Source: Rhodanobacter ginsengisoli | Lineage (GTDB): Bacteria > Pseudomonadota > Gammaproteobacteria > Xanthomonadales > Rhodanobacteraceae | NCBI RefSeq assembly: GCF_042657065.1 | Contig: NZ_JBHSNF010000001.1 | Location: forward strand, 1,550,001-1,614,000 | DNA length: 64,000 nt | Reading direction: 5' to 3' | Shown here: positions 19,377 to 27,577 of the stretch, one piece after another | How the letters are laid out: every line of letters begins with the position of its first letter | Numbering within the stretch: position 1 is the stretch's first letter | The notes under the pieces: generated by a model | The model's database searches: none | Told to the model about the DNA's origin: nothing | Seen by the model: only the letters and a program-made list of their open reading frames with translations | Program-made: the position numbers and the translations under genes

Positions 19377-20095
19377 GCGACATCGTGTTCGACCAGGCTA
19401 TCGTCGAGCCACAGGCACTGGCGGCACTGAATGCGTCGCTGGCGCCGCTCAGCGCCGAGCAGCGCGTCGCCTGGGCATTCGAGCACCTGCCCGGCGAGCA
19501 CGTGCTGTCCTCCAGCTTCGGCGCGCAAGCGGCGGTGTCGTTGCATATGGTGACGCGGCAGCGGCCGGATATCCCCGTGGTGCTGATCGACACCGGTTAC
19601 CTGTTCCCCGAGACCTACCGCTTCATCGACGAGCTGACCGCACGGCTGGCGCTCAACCTCAAGGTGTACCAGTCACCGCTCAGCCCCGCGCGGATGGAAG
19701 CGCGCCACGGGCGGCTGTGGGAGCAGGGCGTGACCGGCATCGATCGCTACAACCAGCTGCGCAAGGTCGAGCCGATGCAGCGCGCGCTGGCCGAGTTGAA
19801 TGCGGCCAGCTGGATCGCCGGGCTGCGCCGGCAGCAGTCGCGCAGCCGCGCGGTGATCGACGTGCTCGAGCAGCGCAACGGCCGCTGGAAACTGCACCCG
19901 CTGGCCGACTGGAGCGATCGCGACATCGGTCACTACCTCACCCGCCACCGCCTGCCGTACCACCCGCTGTGGGCACAGGGCTACGTATCGATCGGCGACC
20001 GCCACACCAGCCATCGCTGGGAGCCCGGCATGGACGCCGAGGACACCCGCTTCTTCGGGCTCAAGCGCGAATGCGGGCTGCACGGCATCGCCTGA
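19373..20095 (+). CDS. cysH: Phosphoadenosine phosphosulfate reductase
   Basis: Reduces PAPS to sulfite with thioredoxin, feeding CysJI. The 240-residue product has the SSSFGAQAAV loop that binds the phosphosulfate, and the catalytic Cys234 in the C-terminal KRECGLH motif. The paired cysteines that hold a [4Fe-4S] cluster in APS reductases are absent, so PAPS rather than APS is the expected substrate. The ATG at 19373 overlaps the cysI stop; longer in-frame starts would run back through cysI. cysDNC are not in this window. Confidence 0.96.
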   Translation: MSDIVFDQAIVEPQALAALNASLAPLSAEQRVAWAFEHLPGEHVLSSSFGAQAAVSLHMVTRQRPDIPVVLIDTGYLFPETYRFIDELTARLALNLKVYQSPLSPARMEARHGRLWEQGVTGIDRYNQLRKVEPMQRALAELNAASWIAGLRRQQSRSRAVIDVLEQRNGRWKLHPLADWSDRDIGHYLTRHRLPYHPLWAQGYVSIGDRHTSHRWEPGMDAEDTRFFGLKRECGLHGIA

Positions 20096-20225
20096 GCCGG
20101 CTCCGCTGCCACCTCGGGGCGGCCTTTCTCTTCCGATCGAACGCACTTCGGCATGCGCCGCACCACACTCGCCACCGACCGCGCCCTGCGCGGACGCCCG
20201 TGCCGCGGCGCGCGAAACCGGCGTC

Positions 20226-20552
20226 ATGCTGCTGTCGTACGAGCACAAGAACGGCGTCACGATCGGCTCGCACACTGCGAGGCTCCTGCTTTCCCGGGTC
20301 AGCATCGTGCTTGCGCAATACGTTCTTCCTTCCAAGGCCGGCCTGTTGCGCATCGTGCAGCACGGCCGCCGCTGGCGAGCCCTGCTGGATGAGCGGGAGC
20401 TGGGGCGCCACGAAACGGCGGAGCGCGCACTGGCGGCATTGCGCGAGGCATGCCCGCGGGCACGGATTCCGGCGTCTTTCGCGCAATGGCGACCGCTCCC
20501 GGTGCCGACCTGGAGCTACTCGGGCCCGCCGCGCCGGCTTCGCGCCGGCTGA
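20226..20552 (+). CDS. Small hypothetical protein
   Basis: Predicted 108-residue basic protein in a gap between cysH and the PP2C gene. Codon third positions are strongly G/C, consistent with real coding, and the block RRWRALLDERELGRHETAERALAALR reads as a compact beta/helix element of a kind seen in short xanthomonad hypotheticals. No signal peptide, membrane segment or known motif. The ribosome-binding site is weak and the true start could be an internal GTG. Function unknown. Confidence 0.5.
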   Translation: MLLSYEHKNGVTIGSHTARLLLSRVSIVLAQYVLPSKAGLLRIVQHGRRWRALLDERELGRHETAERALAALREACPRARIPASFAQWRPLPVPTWSYSGPPRRLRAG

Positions 20553-20720
20553 TGTGGCTGCCGCTGCGGCGGTCGCCGAAGCAAAGCCGCACGGTTCCGC
20601 CACCCATGCTGGATCATCCTCGCCCGGCCGGAAACCGGCCGGGCCGCCATGGCTATACTGGGCCGGCAACCACGCAGACAGCCCTTCGCAAACCGATGCC
20701 CAGGCAAGGCGGTGCCGCAG

Positions 20721-21527
20721 ATGGACAAGCAGATCGAGACCTGCACGCTGCCGAGGGTGGCCGCCGGGCGGGCACGGGGCGGGCGGGCGACCCAGCAGGA
20801 TCACCTGGTATGCCTGCACGATCCATCCGGTGATGCTCGACTGCTGGTGGTGGCCGACGGCATGGGCGGCGACGGTGCAGGCGAGCTTGCCGCCGAGGGC
20901 GTCATCCATGTCGCTCGCCGATTGTGGGAGCAGGGCCTGTGGCGGGAGCAGCCCGGGGCGGTGTTTCTGGAGACGCTCTGTCAGGAAGCACACGCCGAAC
21001 TGCGCCGCCGTGGCCGGGATCTGGCCAGCGGCGAGCCGCATTCGACCGTGGTGGCGTTGCTGATCCGGGGGCATCACATCAGTTGGGCGCACGTGGGCGA
21101 CAGTCGCCTGTATCGGTTCCAGGGACGGCGCTGTATCGGTCGCACCGAGGATCACAGCCTGTCCCAGCTGAAAGTGCGCCGTGGTGAACTCGGCGCCGAT
21201 CAGCTGGCCAGCGATCCCGACCAGCACAAGTTGCTGCGTGGCCTCGGTGGTGCGCAGCCACCGCAGGTCGAGCATGGCGGCGCGATGTTGCGCGCGGGGC
21301 AGGCGTTCGCGCTGTGCAGCGACGGCGTGTGGGAACATCTGTCGGCGCAGGAGCTGGGTCGGCTGGCGCACCGTCGCGATCAGCCGGGCGCATTGCACGA
21401 GGCACTCACGCTCGTGCTGGAGCGCGCCGGGGAAGCAGGCGACAATGTGGCCTTGATATTGTTTCGCGCGGGCTGGGTATCCTGGCTTCGGGGCCGCGCG
21501 GGCCGTCGGGGCGGTCTGGTGGCCTGA
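20721..21527 (+). CDS. PP2C-family Ser/Thr protein phosphatase
   Basis: Metal-dependent phosphatase of 268 residues. Motifs in order: RATQQD near residue 22 (a divergent form of the usual RxxNED), the metal-binding VVADGMGG with Asp46, the STVVALL and HVGDSRLYR strands, the EDHS block, LCSDGVWEHL with a second metal aspartate, and the closing GDNVALI. All the metal ligands needed for catalysis appear present. Likely opposes the Ser/Thr kinase encoded at 22569-24284. The ATG at 20721 gives a normal N-terminus; upstream in-frame residues look non-coding. A short gap leads to the LysM lipoprotein. Confidence 0.9.
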   Translation: MDKQIETCTLPRVAAGRARGGRATQQDHLVCLHDPSGDARLLVVADGMGGDGAGELAAEGVIHVARRLWEQGLWREQPGAVFLETLCQEAHAELRRRGRDLASGEPHSTVVALLIRGHHISWAHVGDSRLYRFQGRRCIGRTEDHSLSQLKVRRGELGADQLASDPDQHKLLRGLGGAQPPQVEHGGAMLRAGQAFALCSDGVWEHLSAQELGRLAHRRDQPGALHEALTLVLERAGEAGDNVALILFRAGWVSWLRGRAGRRGGLVA

Positions 21528-21557
21528 CGGTCAGGTCGAGTTGAGCAGGCGGAACGC

Positions 21558-22532
21558 ATGGTTTCAAGACGAACGTGGTGTGGTGACTGCCGCTGGCTGA
21601 AGCGGGCGATCCTGATCGCCTTGCCTGCGGCCATGCTGGTCGTCGCCGGCTGCGCCCAGATCGCCAGGCTCAAGGCGCGGGTGGTCGTGCAGCCGACTAC
21701 GCCATCCGTGGCGACGCCCGTGCGTGCCGTCGAGTCCGGCAAGGACTACCCGTCCGTGGCGGCGATCGTCAGGCAGGAAGTCCAGCCCGGCCATTATGCC
21801 GAGGCCGAAAAGGCGTTGCGCCGGTATCTGACGAAGCATCCGGGGGATCGTCCGGCCCAGGCGATGCTGCGACAGCTCACGGTCGATCCGGAGCAGATGC
21901 TCGGCAGCAAGCGGCGCATCTACGTGGTGCGACCGGGGGATTCCTACAGTGGCCTGGCCGCCCGCTATCTCGGTGACCCGAACCTGTTCCTGATCCTGGC
22001 CCGGTACAACGAATCGACCCACCCGTCGTTTCTGCGTGTGGGCGAGAAGCTGAAGCTGCCGCTGTCGGTTCCCCGCATGGCCGAGCCCGTGGGCGGTGAC
22101 GTCGCCGAATCGGCAGCCCATCCCGGACCGGCCAGCCCCGACCCGGGCAGCACCGGGCCGAGCAGCCCCGGACCGGCGATCAGTCCGGGGGCCGGGACCA
22201 TCGGCGAGTCATCGGCGACGAAGGCCAGCCGGCTGCAGGACGAAAGCGTGAGCCTGCTGAACAAGGGCCGGAAGGGCGAGGCGCTGATGCGACTCGATCA
22301 GGCGCTGCTGGTCGATCCGCAGTTGCGGTCGAACGGCTCGGCCTCCGCCTCGATGCGCCGGCAACTGGTGGCGCAATACCACCAGCGGGCCATCGTGCTG
22401 TATCGCGATCAGCAGCTGGATCAGGCCATCACGCTGTGGAATCGCGCGCTGGCGATCGACCCGACGTTCGAGCCGGCGATCATCTACCGGACCCGTGCAC
22501 TGGAGCTCAAGCGTCGTCTGCGCCAGCTCTGA
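21558..22532 (+). CDS. LysM and TPR-like lipoprotein
   Basis: Predicted lipoprotein of 324 residues with a signal peptide ending in the lipobox VVAGC (Cys32). A helical repeat region (about 65-110, including HYAEAEKALRRYLTKHPGD) precedes a LysM domain (about 118-172, YVVRPGDSYSGLAARYLGD) expected to bind peptidoglycan. A Pro/Ser/Gly linker at about 185-215 leads to C-terminal TPR-like helices (ALMRLDQALLVDP and QLDQAITLWNRALAIDP). It lies 30 bases after the phosphatase and converges on the kinase. It may supply a cell-wall cue to the kinase, which is inference from linkage. Confidence 0.85.
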   Translation: MVSRRTWCGDCRWLKRAILIALPAAMLVVAGCAQIARLKARVVVQPTTPSVATPVRAVESGKDYPSVAAIVRQEVQPGHYAEAEKALRRYLTKHPGDRPAQAMLRQLTVDPEQMLGSKRRIYVVRPGDSYSGLAARYLGDPNLFLILARYNESTHPSFLRVGEKLKLPLSVPRMAEPVGGDVAESAAHPGPASPDPGSTGPSSPGPAISPGAGTIGESSATKASRLQDESVSLLNKGRKGEALMRLDQALLVDPQLRSNGSASASMRRQLVAQYHQRAIVLYRDQQLDQAITLWNRALAIDPTFEPAIIYRTRALELKRRLRQL

Positions 22533-22568
22533 CCTCGGCGTGGCCGCGCCGCACCGTGGTCGGACCTC

Positions 22569-24284
22569 TCAACCGGGCGGTTGCCGGACATCGTCTTCGG
22601 GGGTCGCCACGGGCATGATGCGGGTGGGTCGTCCGATGTCTTCCAGCGGCGTGGTGGGGTCGGTCTTGCGGCTTCGGCTATGCCGCGATTGCAGGGCACC
22701 GTTCATCAGGTTGAACGCGGCGAACACCCGGCCGATTTCGTCGCGGCGGGCCAGCCGGATGCGGTGTCGGAAATCACCCCGCGCCACCCGCAGCATGGCG
22801 CTGCCCAGCAGATCGAACAGGGTCAGCAGCCGCCGCGACAACCAGTAGGCCGAGCCGACCACCGCCGCGAGCGTCACCACCAGCACGGCGACGATCACCC
22901 ACAGCGTGGTCTTCTGGGCGGCGCGCAACGGCGCGTCGCTGATGCCCAACCGCAGAGCGCCCACCGTGGCGGACTGATAACGGATCGGCATGTCGAACAG
23001 CAGCATCTCGCCCAGGTCCGCGTCACCGGTGATGTGGCCGCGATAGCTGGTGACGTCACGGTTCGCGGACAGGCGTTCCTGCCCGCTCAACAGCGGCAGT
23101 CGCCGACTGACCTGGTCCTGCTGGGTGCTGGCGATGATCTCGCCGTGGCGGTCGGCAATCGCGAGGTAGCGGATCTGCTGGTTGCGGGCGATATCCTCGA
23201 CCAGGGCGCGCGTGGCGGCACGATCGCCCAGCAGAAGGTCCTCGGCCGATTCGCTGACGATCATGCGCCCCAGCGAACTGCCGAAGTCCAGCGCCAGGCC
23301 GGTGACGGCGGTGTTCTGCTTGGCGTAGATGGCGCTCAGCCCAATCAGCAGGGTGAGGCTCAAAACGATGCCGAGCAGGCCGGACCAGCGCAATCGCAGC
23401 GACACGATGCGGCTGGTCAGCGGCTTTTCGTACAGGCGCTCGTACTCGCGGCGGGCCAGGCGCAGGTCGTCGACGACCTCGGCACCGCGCTGATAGCGTG
23501 CCTCGGCCGCGGGTGCCAGCAGGGTGCGCACGATGTCGAGCAGGATCGACGGGGTGGACGGATCCCGTGGCTGGAGCTTTGGCCGGCGCACCCTTCGCCG
23601 TTCACGCAGCAGCTGGCGCAGGTCGTCGGTCTCCCGCCAGGGCAACTTGCCGCAGACGAGCCAGTACAGCACCACGCCCAGCGAAAACAGGTCGCTGCGG
23701 GAATCGGTGGGTTCGCCGCGCAGGTGCTCCGGCGCCATGTAGGCCGGGGTGCCGCCGATCTCGGTGCGCGGGCTGGCAGTCTCGCCTTTTGCCCGACGCC
23801 GCTCGGCGATGCCGAAGTCGTTGACCCTGACCTGATGCCAGCCGTCACCCAGCATGATGTTTTCAGGCTTGATGTCGTGGTGAACGACGTCCCGACTGTG
23901 GGCATACTCGAGCGCGGCGGCGACTTGTTCGGCCACCTCCAGGATGACCGTGACGGGCGGGAATCCTTCGCGTGCGACACGACTGGCCAGCGTCTCGCCC
24001 GAGAGGCGTTCCATCGCGATGTAGGAGTAGCCGTCGTCGCTTTCCCCGGCATCGAAGATGGTGAGGATATGCGGATGCGTGAGGTGGCCCGCGGCGCGCG
24101 CTTCGGCGAGGAAGCGCTGGCGGCAGGCGGGATCGGCGGCGACCTCGCGATGCAGGCATTTGATCGCGACCCGACGCTCGATATCCGGGTCGAACCCCGC
24201 GTAAACCACTGACATGGCGCCCTCGCCGAGGACGCCTTCGATGAGATAGCGGCCGACCCGCTGCGGGATGTCGCGGTCGGTCAT
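22569..24284 (-). CDS. Membrane Ser/Thr protein kinase with periplasmic sensor and C-terminal HAMP domain
   Basis: 571-residue eukaryotic-type kinase. Residues 12-285 form the kinase: glycine loop GEGAMSVVY, Lys42, Glu61, catalytic loop HHDIKPEN at 135-142 (His replaces the usual Arg of HRD), DFG at 156-158 and GTPAYMAPE. A first membrane segment at about 303-322 leads to a periplasmic sensor (about 323-470) of Cache-like pattern, then a second membrane segment (about 475-497) and a cytoplasmic HAMP helix pair (about 498-550) with nothing enzymatic behind it. The kinase is therefore on the far side of the sensor from HAMP. It starts 10 bases after the FHA gene stop, so the two are one transcript. 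Confidence 0.9.
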   Translation of the reverse strand: MTDRDIPQRVGRYLIEGVLGEGAMSVVYAGFDPDIERRVAIKCLHREVAADPACRQRFLAEARAAGHLTHPHILTIFDAGESDDGYSYIAMERLSGETLASRVAREGFPPVTVILEVAEQVAAALEYAHSRDVVHHDIKPENIMLGDGWHQVRVNDFGIAERRRAKGETASPRTEIGGTPAYMAPEHLRGEPTDSRSDLFSLGVVLYWLVCGKLPWRETDDLRQLLRERRRVRRPKLQPRDPSTPSILLDIVRTLLAPAAEARYQRGAEVVDDLRLARREYERLYEKPLTSRIVSLRLRWSGLLGIVLSLTLLIGLSAIYAKQNTAVTGLALDFGSSLGRMIVSESAEDLLLGDRAATRALVEDIARNQQIRYLAIADRHGEIIASTQQDQVSRRLPLLSGQERLSANRDVTSYRGHITGDADLGEMLLFDMPIRYQSATVGALRLGISDAPLRAAQKTTLWVIVAVLVVTLAAVVGSAYWLSRRLLTLFDLLGSAMLRVARGDFRHRIRLARRDEIGRVFAAFNLMNGALQSRHSRSRKTDPTTPLEDIGRPTRIMPVATPEDDVRQPPG

Positions 24285-24294
24285 GACCGGCGGT

Positions 24295-24816
24295 TCAGAT
24301 CAGCCGCCAGGCCAGCACACCCAGCCCGACCAGCAGCAGGCTCGCCGCGATCCAGCGCGGGCGTATCAAGCGGGGCGCACCGCGTTCGCGGGTCAGGAAC
24401 AGGAACTCGGCCTGGCCCAGCCGGATGTGGTCGCCGTGCTTGAGGGTCGCTTCATGGACGCGTCGGTCATTCACGTACGTGCCATTGGTGGACAGCGTGT
24501 TCATGATGACGTAGTGCCCGTGCTGGATGATGATCCAGCCATGCGAGGCGGACACGCTGGAGTCGTCCACGACGATGTCGTTGTCGCTGTTCCTGCCGAT
24601 GGTCTGCCGACCCGGGCGCAGCGAGAACCGCAAGGTCTCCAGTCCCGGACTGATCCCTTCCAGTACCGGCTCGTGCTTGCTGGCCGGCTCATCCGATGCA
24701 AAATCCGCCTCGCTCGCGTACTGGCGCAAGGCTTCGGTGGAAAACAGTCGGGTTCCCTGGGGGCCGGAGGATGTTCCTGCTGCACGGCGAGACGGCGGTT
24801 GACCAGGATGGCTCAT
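24295..24816 (-). CDS. FHA-domain protein with C-terminal membrane anchor
   Basis: 173-residue protein with a forkhead-associated domain (about 60-140) that binds phosphothreonine. The core motifs are intact: Gly74-Arg75, S89-A-S-H92, and Asn111-Gly112 in LSTNGTYVN. A disordered N-terminus precedes it, and a single hydrophobic segment (about 155-172) followed by RLI ends the protein, suggesting a tail anchor at the inner membrane. It is cotranscribed with the downstream Ser/Thr kinase (10-base gap) and is a likely binding partner or substrate. The ATG at 24816 is the first reasonable start. Confidence 0.88.
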   Translation of the reverse strand: MSHPGQPPSRRAAGTSSGPQGTRLFSTEALRQYASEADFASDEPASKHEPVLEGISPGLETLRFSLRPGRQTIGRNSDNDIVVDDSSVSASHGWIIIQHGHYVIMNTLSTNGTYVNDRRVHEATLKHGDHIRLGQAEFLFLTRERGAPRLIRPRWIAASLLLVGLGVLAWRLI

Positions 24817-24947
24817 GAAGGATCTCGGCTCTCGAATCAGGTTTTCACTATAGCCAATTACGCCGCCGAGCGAATGTGAACGGGACGCGGAAATCGTTCG
24901 GCCCGGTGCCGGGCGGTTTAGCCACCAAACCCTTGTGCGGTGCGGTC

Positions 24948-25541
24948 TCAGGCGGCAATCAGGATATCCGGCCGCTGGCTGATGCGGTAGACCGCCGCCG
25001 GCGGCAGGTTCAGCAGGGCACTGCCCACGCGCTGGGCCTGCAGGTTCAGCCGTAGCAGCAGGGCGGCCGGCAACGGGCAGCGCATGCCGTAGGTGAACTG
25101 GTAGAACATGCCGCCGGCACGCAGTTGCCGCTCGAACACGCCCTGCACGATGGCGGCGACCTGGCTGGCGGGCATCGACAGCAGGGGCAGGCCGCTGACC
25201 ACGGCACAGGCCCGTTCGTTGCCGAACAGCGAGTCGGTCTGGCCCAGCTGTGCCGCATCCATGCGCAGGATCTTGGCCTGCGGGTAACGTCGGCTCAGCG
25301 CTTTGGCAAAATGCGGGTCGGCTTCGATCAGCGCCAGCCGATGGGGTGGCACGCCACGCGCCAGCAGCGCGCGGGTCAGGGCACCGGTACCCGGGCCCAG
25401 TTCGATCACCGGCCCGTCCAGCTGGCTGACATGCGAGGTCATCAACCGCGCCAGCGCTGCGCCCGATGGCGTCACCGCACCGATACCACGCGGATCGCGC
25501 AGCCAGGCACGCAGGAAGTCCAGGGTATCGTTCAACGGCAT
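24948..25541 (-). CDS. Class I SAM-dependent methyltransferase, PmtA-like
   Basis: 197-residue methyltransferase with the SAM-binding motif VIELGPGTG at 45-53 and the acidic ALIEAD end of strand 2. The N-terminus DTLDFLRAWLRDPRGIGAVTPSG is characteristic of the phospholipid N-methyltransferase (PmtA)/rRNA adenine dimethylase-like group, with an amphipathic helix that can bind membranes. In that family the enzyme methylates phosphatidylethanolamine towards phosphatidylcholine. psd, which makes phosphatidylethanolamine, is elsewhere in the window. Assignment of the substrate is tentative. Confidence 0.72.
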   Translation of the reverse strand: MPLNDTLDFLRAWLRDPRGIGAVTPSGAALARLMTSHVSQLDGPVIELGPGTGALTRALLARGVPPHRLALIEADPHFAKALSRRYPQAKILRMDAAQLGQTDSLFGNERACAVVSGLPLLSMPASQVAAIVQGVFERQLRAGGMFYQFTYGMRCPLPAALLLRLNLQAQRVGSALLNLPPAAVYRISQRPDILIAA

Positions 25542-25626
25542 GCCGCAGTTTCCGCAATCGGCCAGGTGGAAGGCAAGGTAACCGACGCGGCTGAACAGGA
25601 TGTTCGCCCGCGCCGGTTTAGATGCC

Positions 25627-26577
25627 TCACGGTGAAGCCGGGGTCGACGTCCGCTCGCGTACTGGCACGTCGATGTCGCACAGGCCCACCTTGCCCGACG
25701 ATGTTTCATAGAACGCGTCATGCCGGTGGCGTTTGGCATCCAGCAGCGCGGCGAACGTGGCGCTGTCGGTACGCAGCACCTCGACGGCGGGGCGTTGCGC
25801 CGGCGGCAGATCGGACGCCAGTCGCACGGACTCGATGATCGTGCGCTGCGCGGGTTTGCCGTAGAAGCCCATCGCCCCGTCGCCGCGCGGCAGACCTGAC
25901 AGCAGCGGCATGCCTTCGAGCACGCGGCCGGCAATCGCCAGGTTGCGATCGAGCCGGCGTGGTGCCTGGCCGATCACTGCATACAGTTCGCTGCCGTTGC
26001 CGGTCTGCGGGTCGTTGCCGCGGCCCACGCCGACCATGCCGTAACAGTGGGTCGGCCACTCCTGTCCGCTGGCCGGATCGCGCGCCACCGGAAAGCCCTC
26101 GGAGAAACCGACCTCGGGCGCGTAGACATCGCCATCGGGCAGGGCGGTCCACTCCCGTTTCGGGTCGATCGGCCGGGTGTATTCCGGCGGCAGCGTGCCG
26201 CGCGCCTTGCCCAGCGAGCGCAGCTTCGTCTTGTCGCCGGTATCGTCGCTGGCCGGGTCGCCCCACTGGGTCACGAAGTTGTCCTGCACCCGCACGATCG
26301 CCAAGCCATCGAAATAATGCTGCCGCGCCAGCGTGCGGATGTTCGCCGCGTGCAGCGGGGTGAAGTCCGCGGCCAGTTCGATCAGCACGCGACCGGTCGG
26401 CAATTGCATCACCAGCAGGTTGCGCGGATCGGGCGTGCGCCATTCGGCAGCACGTGACCGTGCCAGCAACTGCCCGGTGGTCGGCGTAGGCGCGTTCTTG
26501 TCCGCCGCGGCAGCCGCATGCGACAGCAGCAGACCGGCAAGCAACGCGAGGGCGGCAGCAAGGCGGCGTGCAAGCAT
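25627..26577 (-). CDS. Periplasmic cyclophilin-type peptidyl-prolyl isomerase
   Basis: Predicted exported protein of 316 residues: signal peptide (about 1-24, LALLAGLLLSHAAAAA) then a cyclophilin domain. The core FDGLAIVRVQDNFVTQWGDP matches the family's catalytic Arg/Phe/Gln pattern. It carries an insert and a C-terminal extension compared with a 165-residue cyclophilin (about 100 extra residues), as in other xanthomonad versions. Start ATG has AAGGGGA upstream. It probably assists proline isomerisation of envelope proteins. Confidence 0.88.
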   Translation of the reverse strand: MLARRLAAALALLAGLLLSHAAAAADKNAPTPTTGQLLARSRAAEWRTPDPRNLLVMQLPTGRVLIELAADFTPLHAANIRTLARQHYFDGLAIVRVQDNFVTQWGDPASDDTGDKTKLRSLGKARGTLPPEYTRPIDPKREWTALPDGDVYAPEVGFSEGFPVARDPASGQEWPTHCYGMVGVGRGNDPQTGNGSELYAVIGQAPRRLDRNLAIAGRVLEGMPLLSGLPRGDGAMGFYGKPAQRTIIESVRLASDLPPAQRPAVEVLRTDSATFAALLDAKRHRHDAFYETSSGKVGLCDIDVPVRERTSTPASP

Positions 26578-26805
26578 CGGATTCCCCTTCAGATGACTGA
26601 GCAACAGGTCTGGCAACTTAGCAGAGCGCAGTGGACATGACATCAAGGTCGGTGCGGGCCCGGAAACCGGGGCGATGCCGCTGGGCAGTCCATCAACGCC
26701 CCGGAGTGCACCGCTCTCGATGCGCTTCACCGCGAAAGCAGTGTCGGGCCGCCATGCCGCGCCGGCTGCATGGAGGCTCGACGAAATCCATGAAGGCGGC
26801 ACCGA

Positions 26806-27216
26806 TCAGGCCACCGGGAAAGGCCCGGGCTGGAATTTCCATTCGCTCTCCCGCACGAGCCAGTCCAGGGCAAAGGCTCGATCCGTGAATCGCTGGTAGA
26901 AGTAGCCGCGCACTGCGGCCAGCATCTCGACGGATTCGACTTCCTGTGGGCCGAGGCGAGACACGTAGGCAATCCGTGCGCCGCACATGACGTTGTATTC
27001 GAACGCCAGATTTCTTGCGTGTTGAATGGTCGCCTCCGGTGACGCTGGAACGACACGTGCCTCGGTGAAATCGAGCAGGATGCGTTGCGGATTGTTCCGG
27101 CTGAGCCATTGCAGACTGTGCTGCAGCGTGAGCGCGCGCTCTTCGATAGTGACGTCGCCGTAAAAGACTGCCTGAAACACGCCAGGCAGTGAGTCTGTGA
27201 GGATCGAAACCGTCAT
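26806..27216 (-). CDS. Hypothetical protein, possible SpoIIAA/STAS-like fold
   Basis: 136-residue soluble protein. The alternation of strand and helix (VFYGDVTIEERALTLQHSL, then RILLDFTEARV and ARIAYVSRLG) resembles the SpoIIAA/STAS-like family often found in Xanthomonadales, but the serine phosphorylation motif is not obvious. No signal peptide. The ATG at 27216 is the first Met after a Cys/Pro-rich, non-coding-looking stretch. Function unknown. Confidence 0.5.
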   Translation of the reverse strand: MTVSILTDSLPGVFQAVFYGDVTIEERALTLQHSLQWLSRNNPQRILLDFTEARVVPASPEATIQHARNLAFEYNVMCGARIAYVSRLGPQEVESVEMLAAVRGYFYQRFTDRAFALDWLVRESEWKFQPGPFPVA

Positions 27217-27285
27217 GCGGCAAATCCAGGGGGCGAGCGGTATCGCCGCAGAGCAGGCAAGGCTGCCGTGCAGGAAATGGCTCTC

Positions 27286-27319
27286 GCTGCACGGACGGCG
27301 TCCGGGCCATCCGTGCAGC
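27286..27319 (-). terminator. Hairpin downstream of the metallothionein-like gene
   Basis: Perfect 10-bp arms GCTGCACGGA (27286-27295) and TCCGTGCAGC (27310-27319) with a 14-base loop begin seven bases after the stop codon on the minus strand. No U-tail follows, so it may stabilise the transcript's 3' end rather than terminate. Confidence 0.45.
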
Positions 27320-27325
27320 TCCAGG

Positions 27326-27469
27326 TCAGCGTGGACCGCACTGGCAGGGCTTGCCCTGCTGGCAGCCGCACTGGCAGGTCGATGCAACCGGGGTTGCGGT
27401 CTGGCAACCGCAGCTGCAGGCGGTACCGACACAGTCGGTGCAGGGGCAGGGGTTCGTATGGGTATTCAT
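27326..27469 (-). CDS. Small cysteine-rich, metallothionein-like protein
   Basis: A 47-residue peptide with 11 cysteines (8, 10, 13, 18, 20, 22, 32, 34, 36, 42, 44) arranged as CxC and CxxC pairs, e.g. NPCPCTDCVGTACSCGC and CQCGCQQGKPCQCG. This is the pattern of bacterial metallothioneins, which bind Zn, Cu or Cd in clusters. GGAG lies about 10 bases before the ATG. The gene is divergent from the AraC regulator. No aromatic residues and a single histidine are visible. It is easy to miss because it is short; a chance Cys-rich frame cannot be excluded. Confidence 0.65.
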   Translation of the reverse strand: MNTHTNPCPCTDCVGTACSCGCQTATPVASTCQCGCQQGKPCQCGPR

Positions 27470-27577
27470 CAGGCAGGCTCTCCAGGAAAGGGGCAGGCCG
27501 GAGGTGGCCTGCGGGGCGTATTCTGTGCACTCCCGCCCCAGCGATCTTGAACAAAGGGGCTGATCGGATGGCTGCTT

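Noticed and set aside
19318..21063. A 581-residue plus-strand frame across cysI end, cysH and the PP2C gene
   Set aside because: It overlaps three well supported genes in another frame, is Arg/Pro/Ala-rich and has no recognisable domain.
22130..22200. Short tandem Pro/Gly/Ser repeats in the LysM lipoprotein as a possible DNA repeat array
   Set aside because: They are a flexible protein linker encoded in frame with variable codons, not a conserved DNA repeat.
20721..24816. Assignment of the kinase/phosphatase/FHA genes to a type VI secretion system
   Set aside because: No tss, hcp, vgrG or clpV genes occur anywhere in the window.
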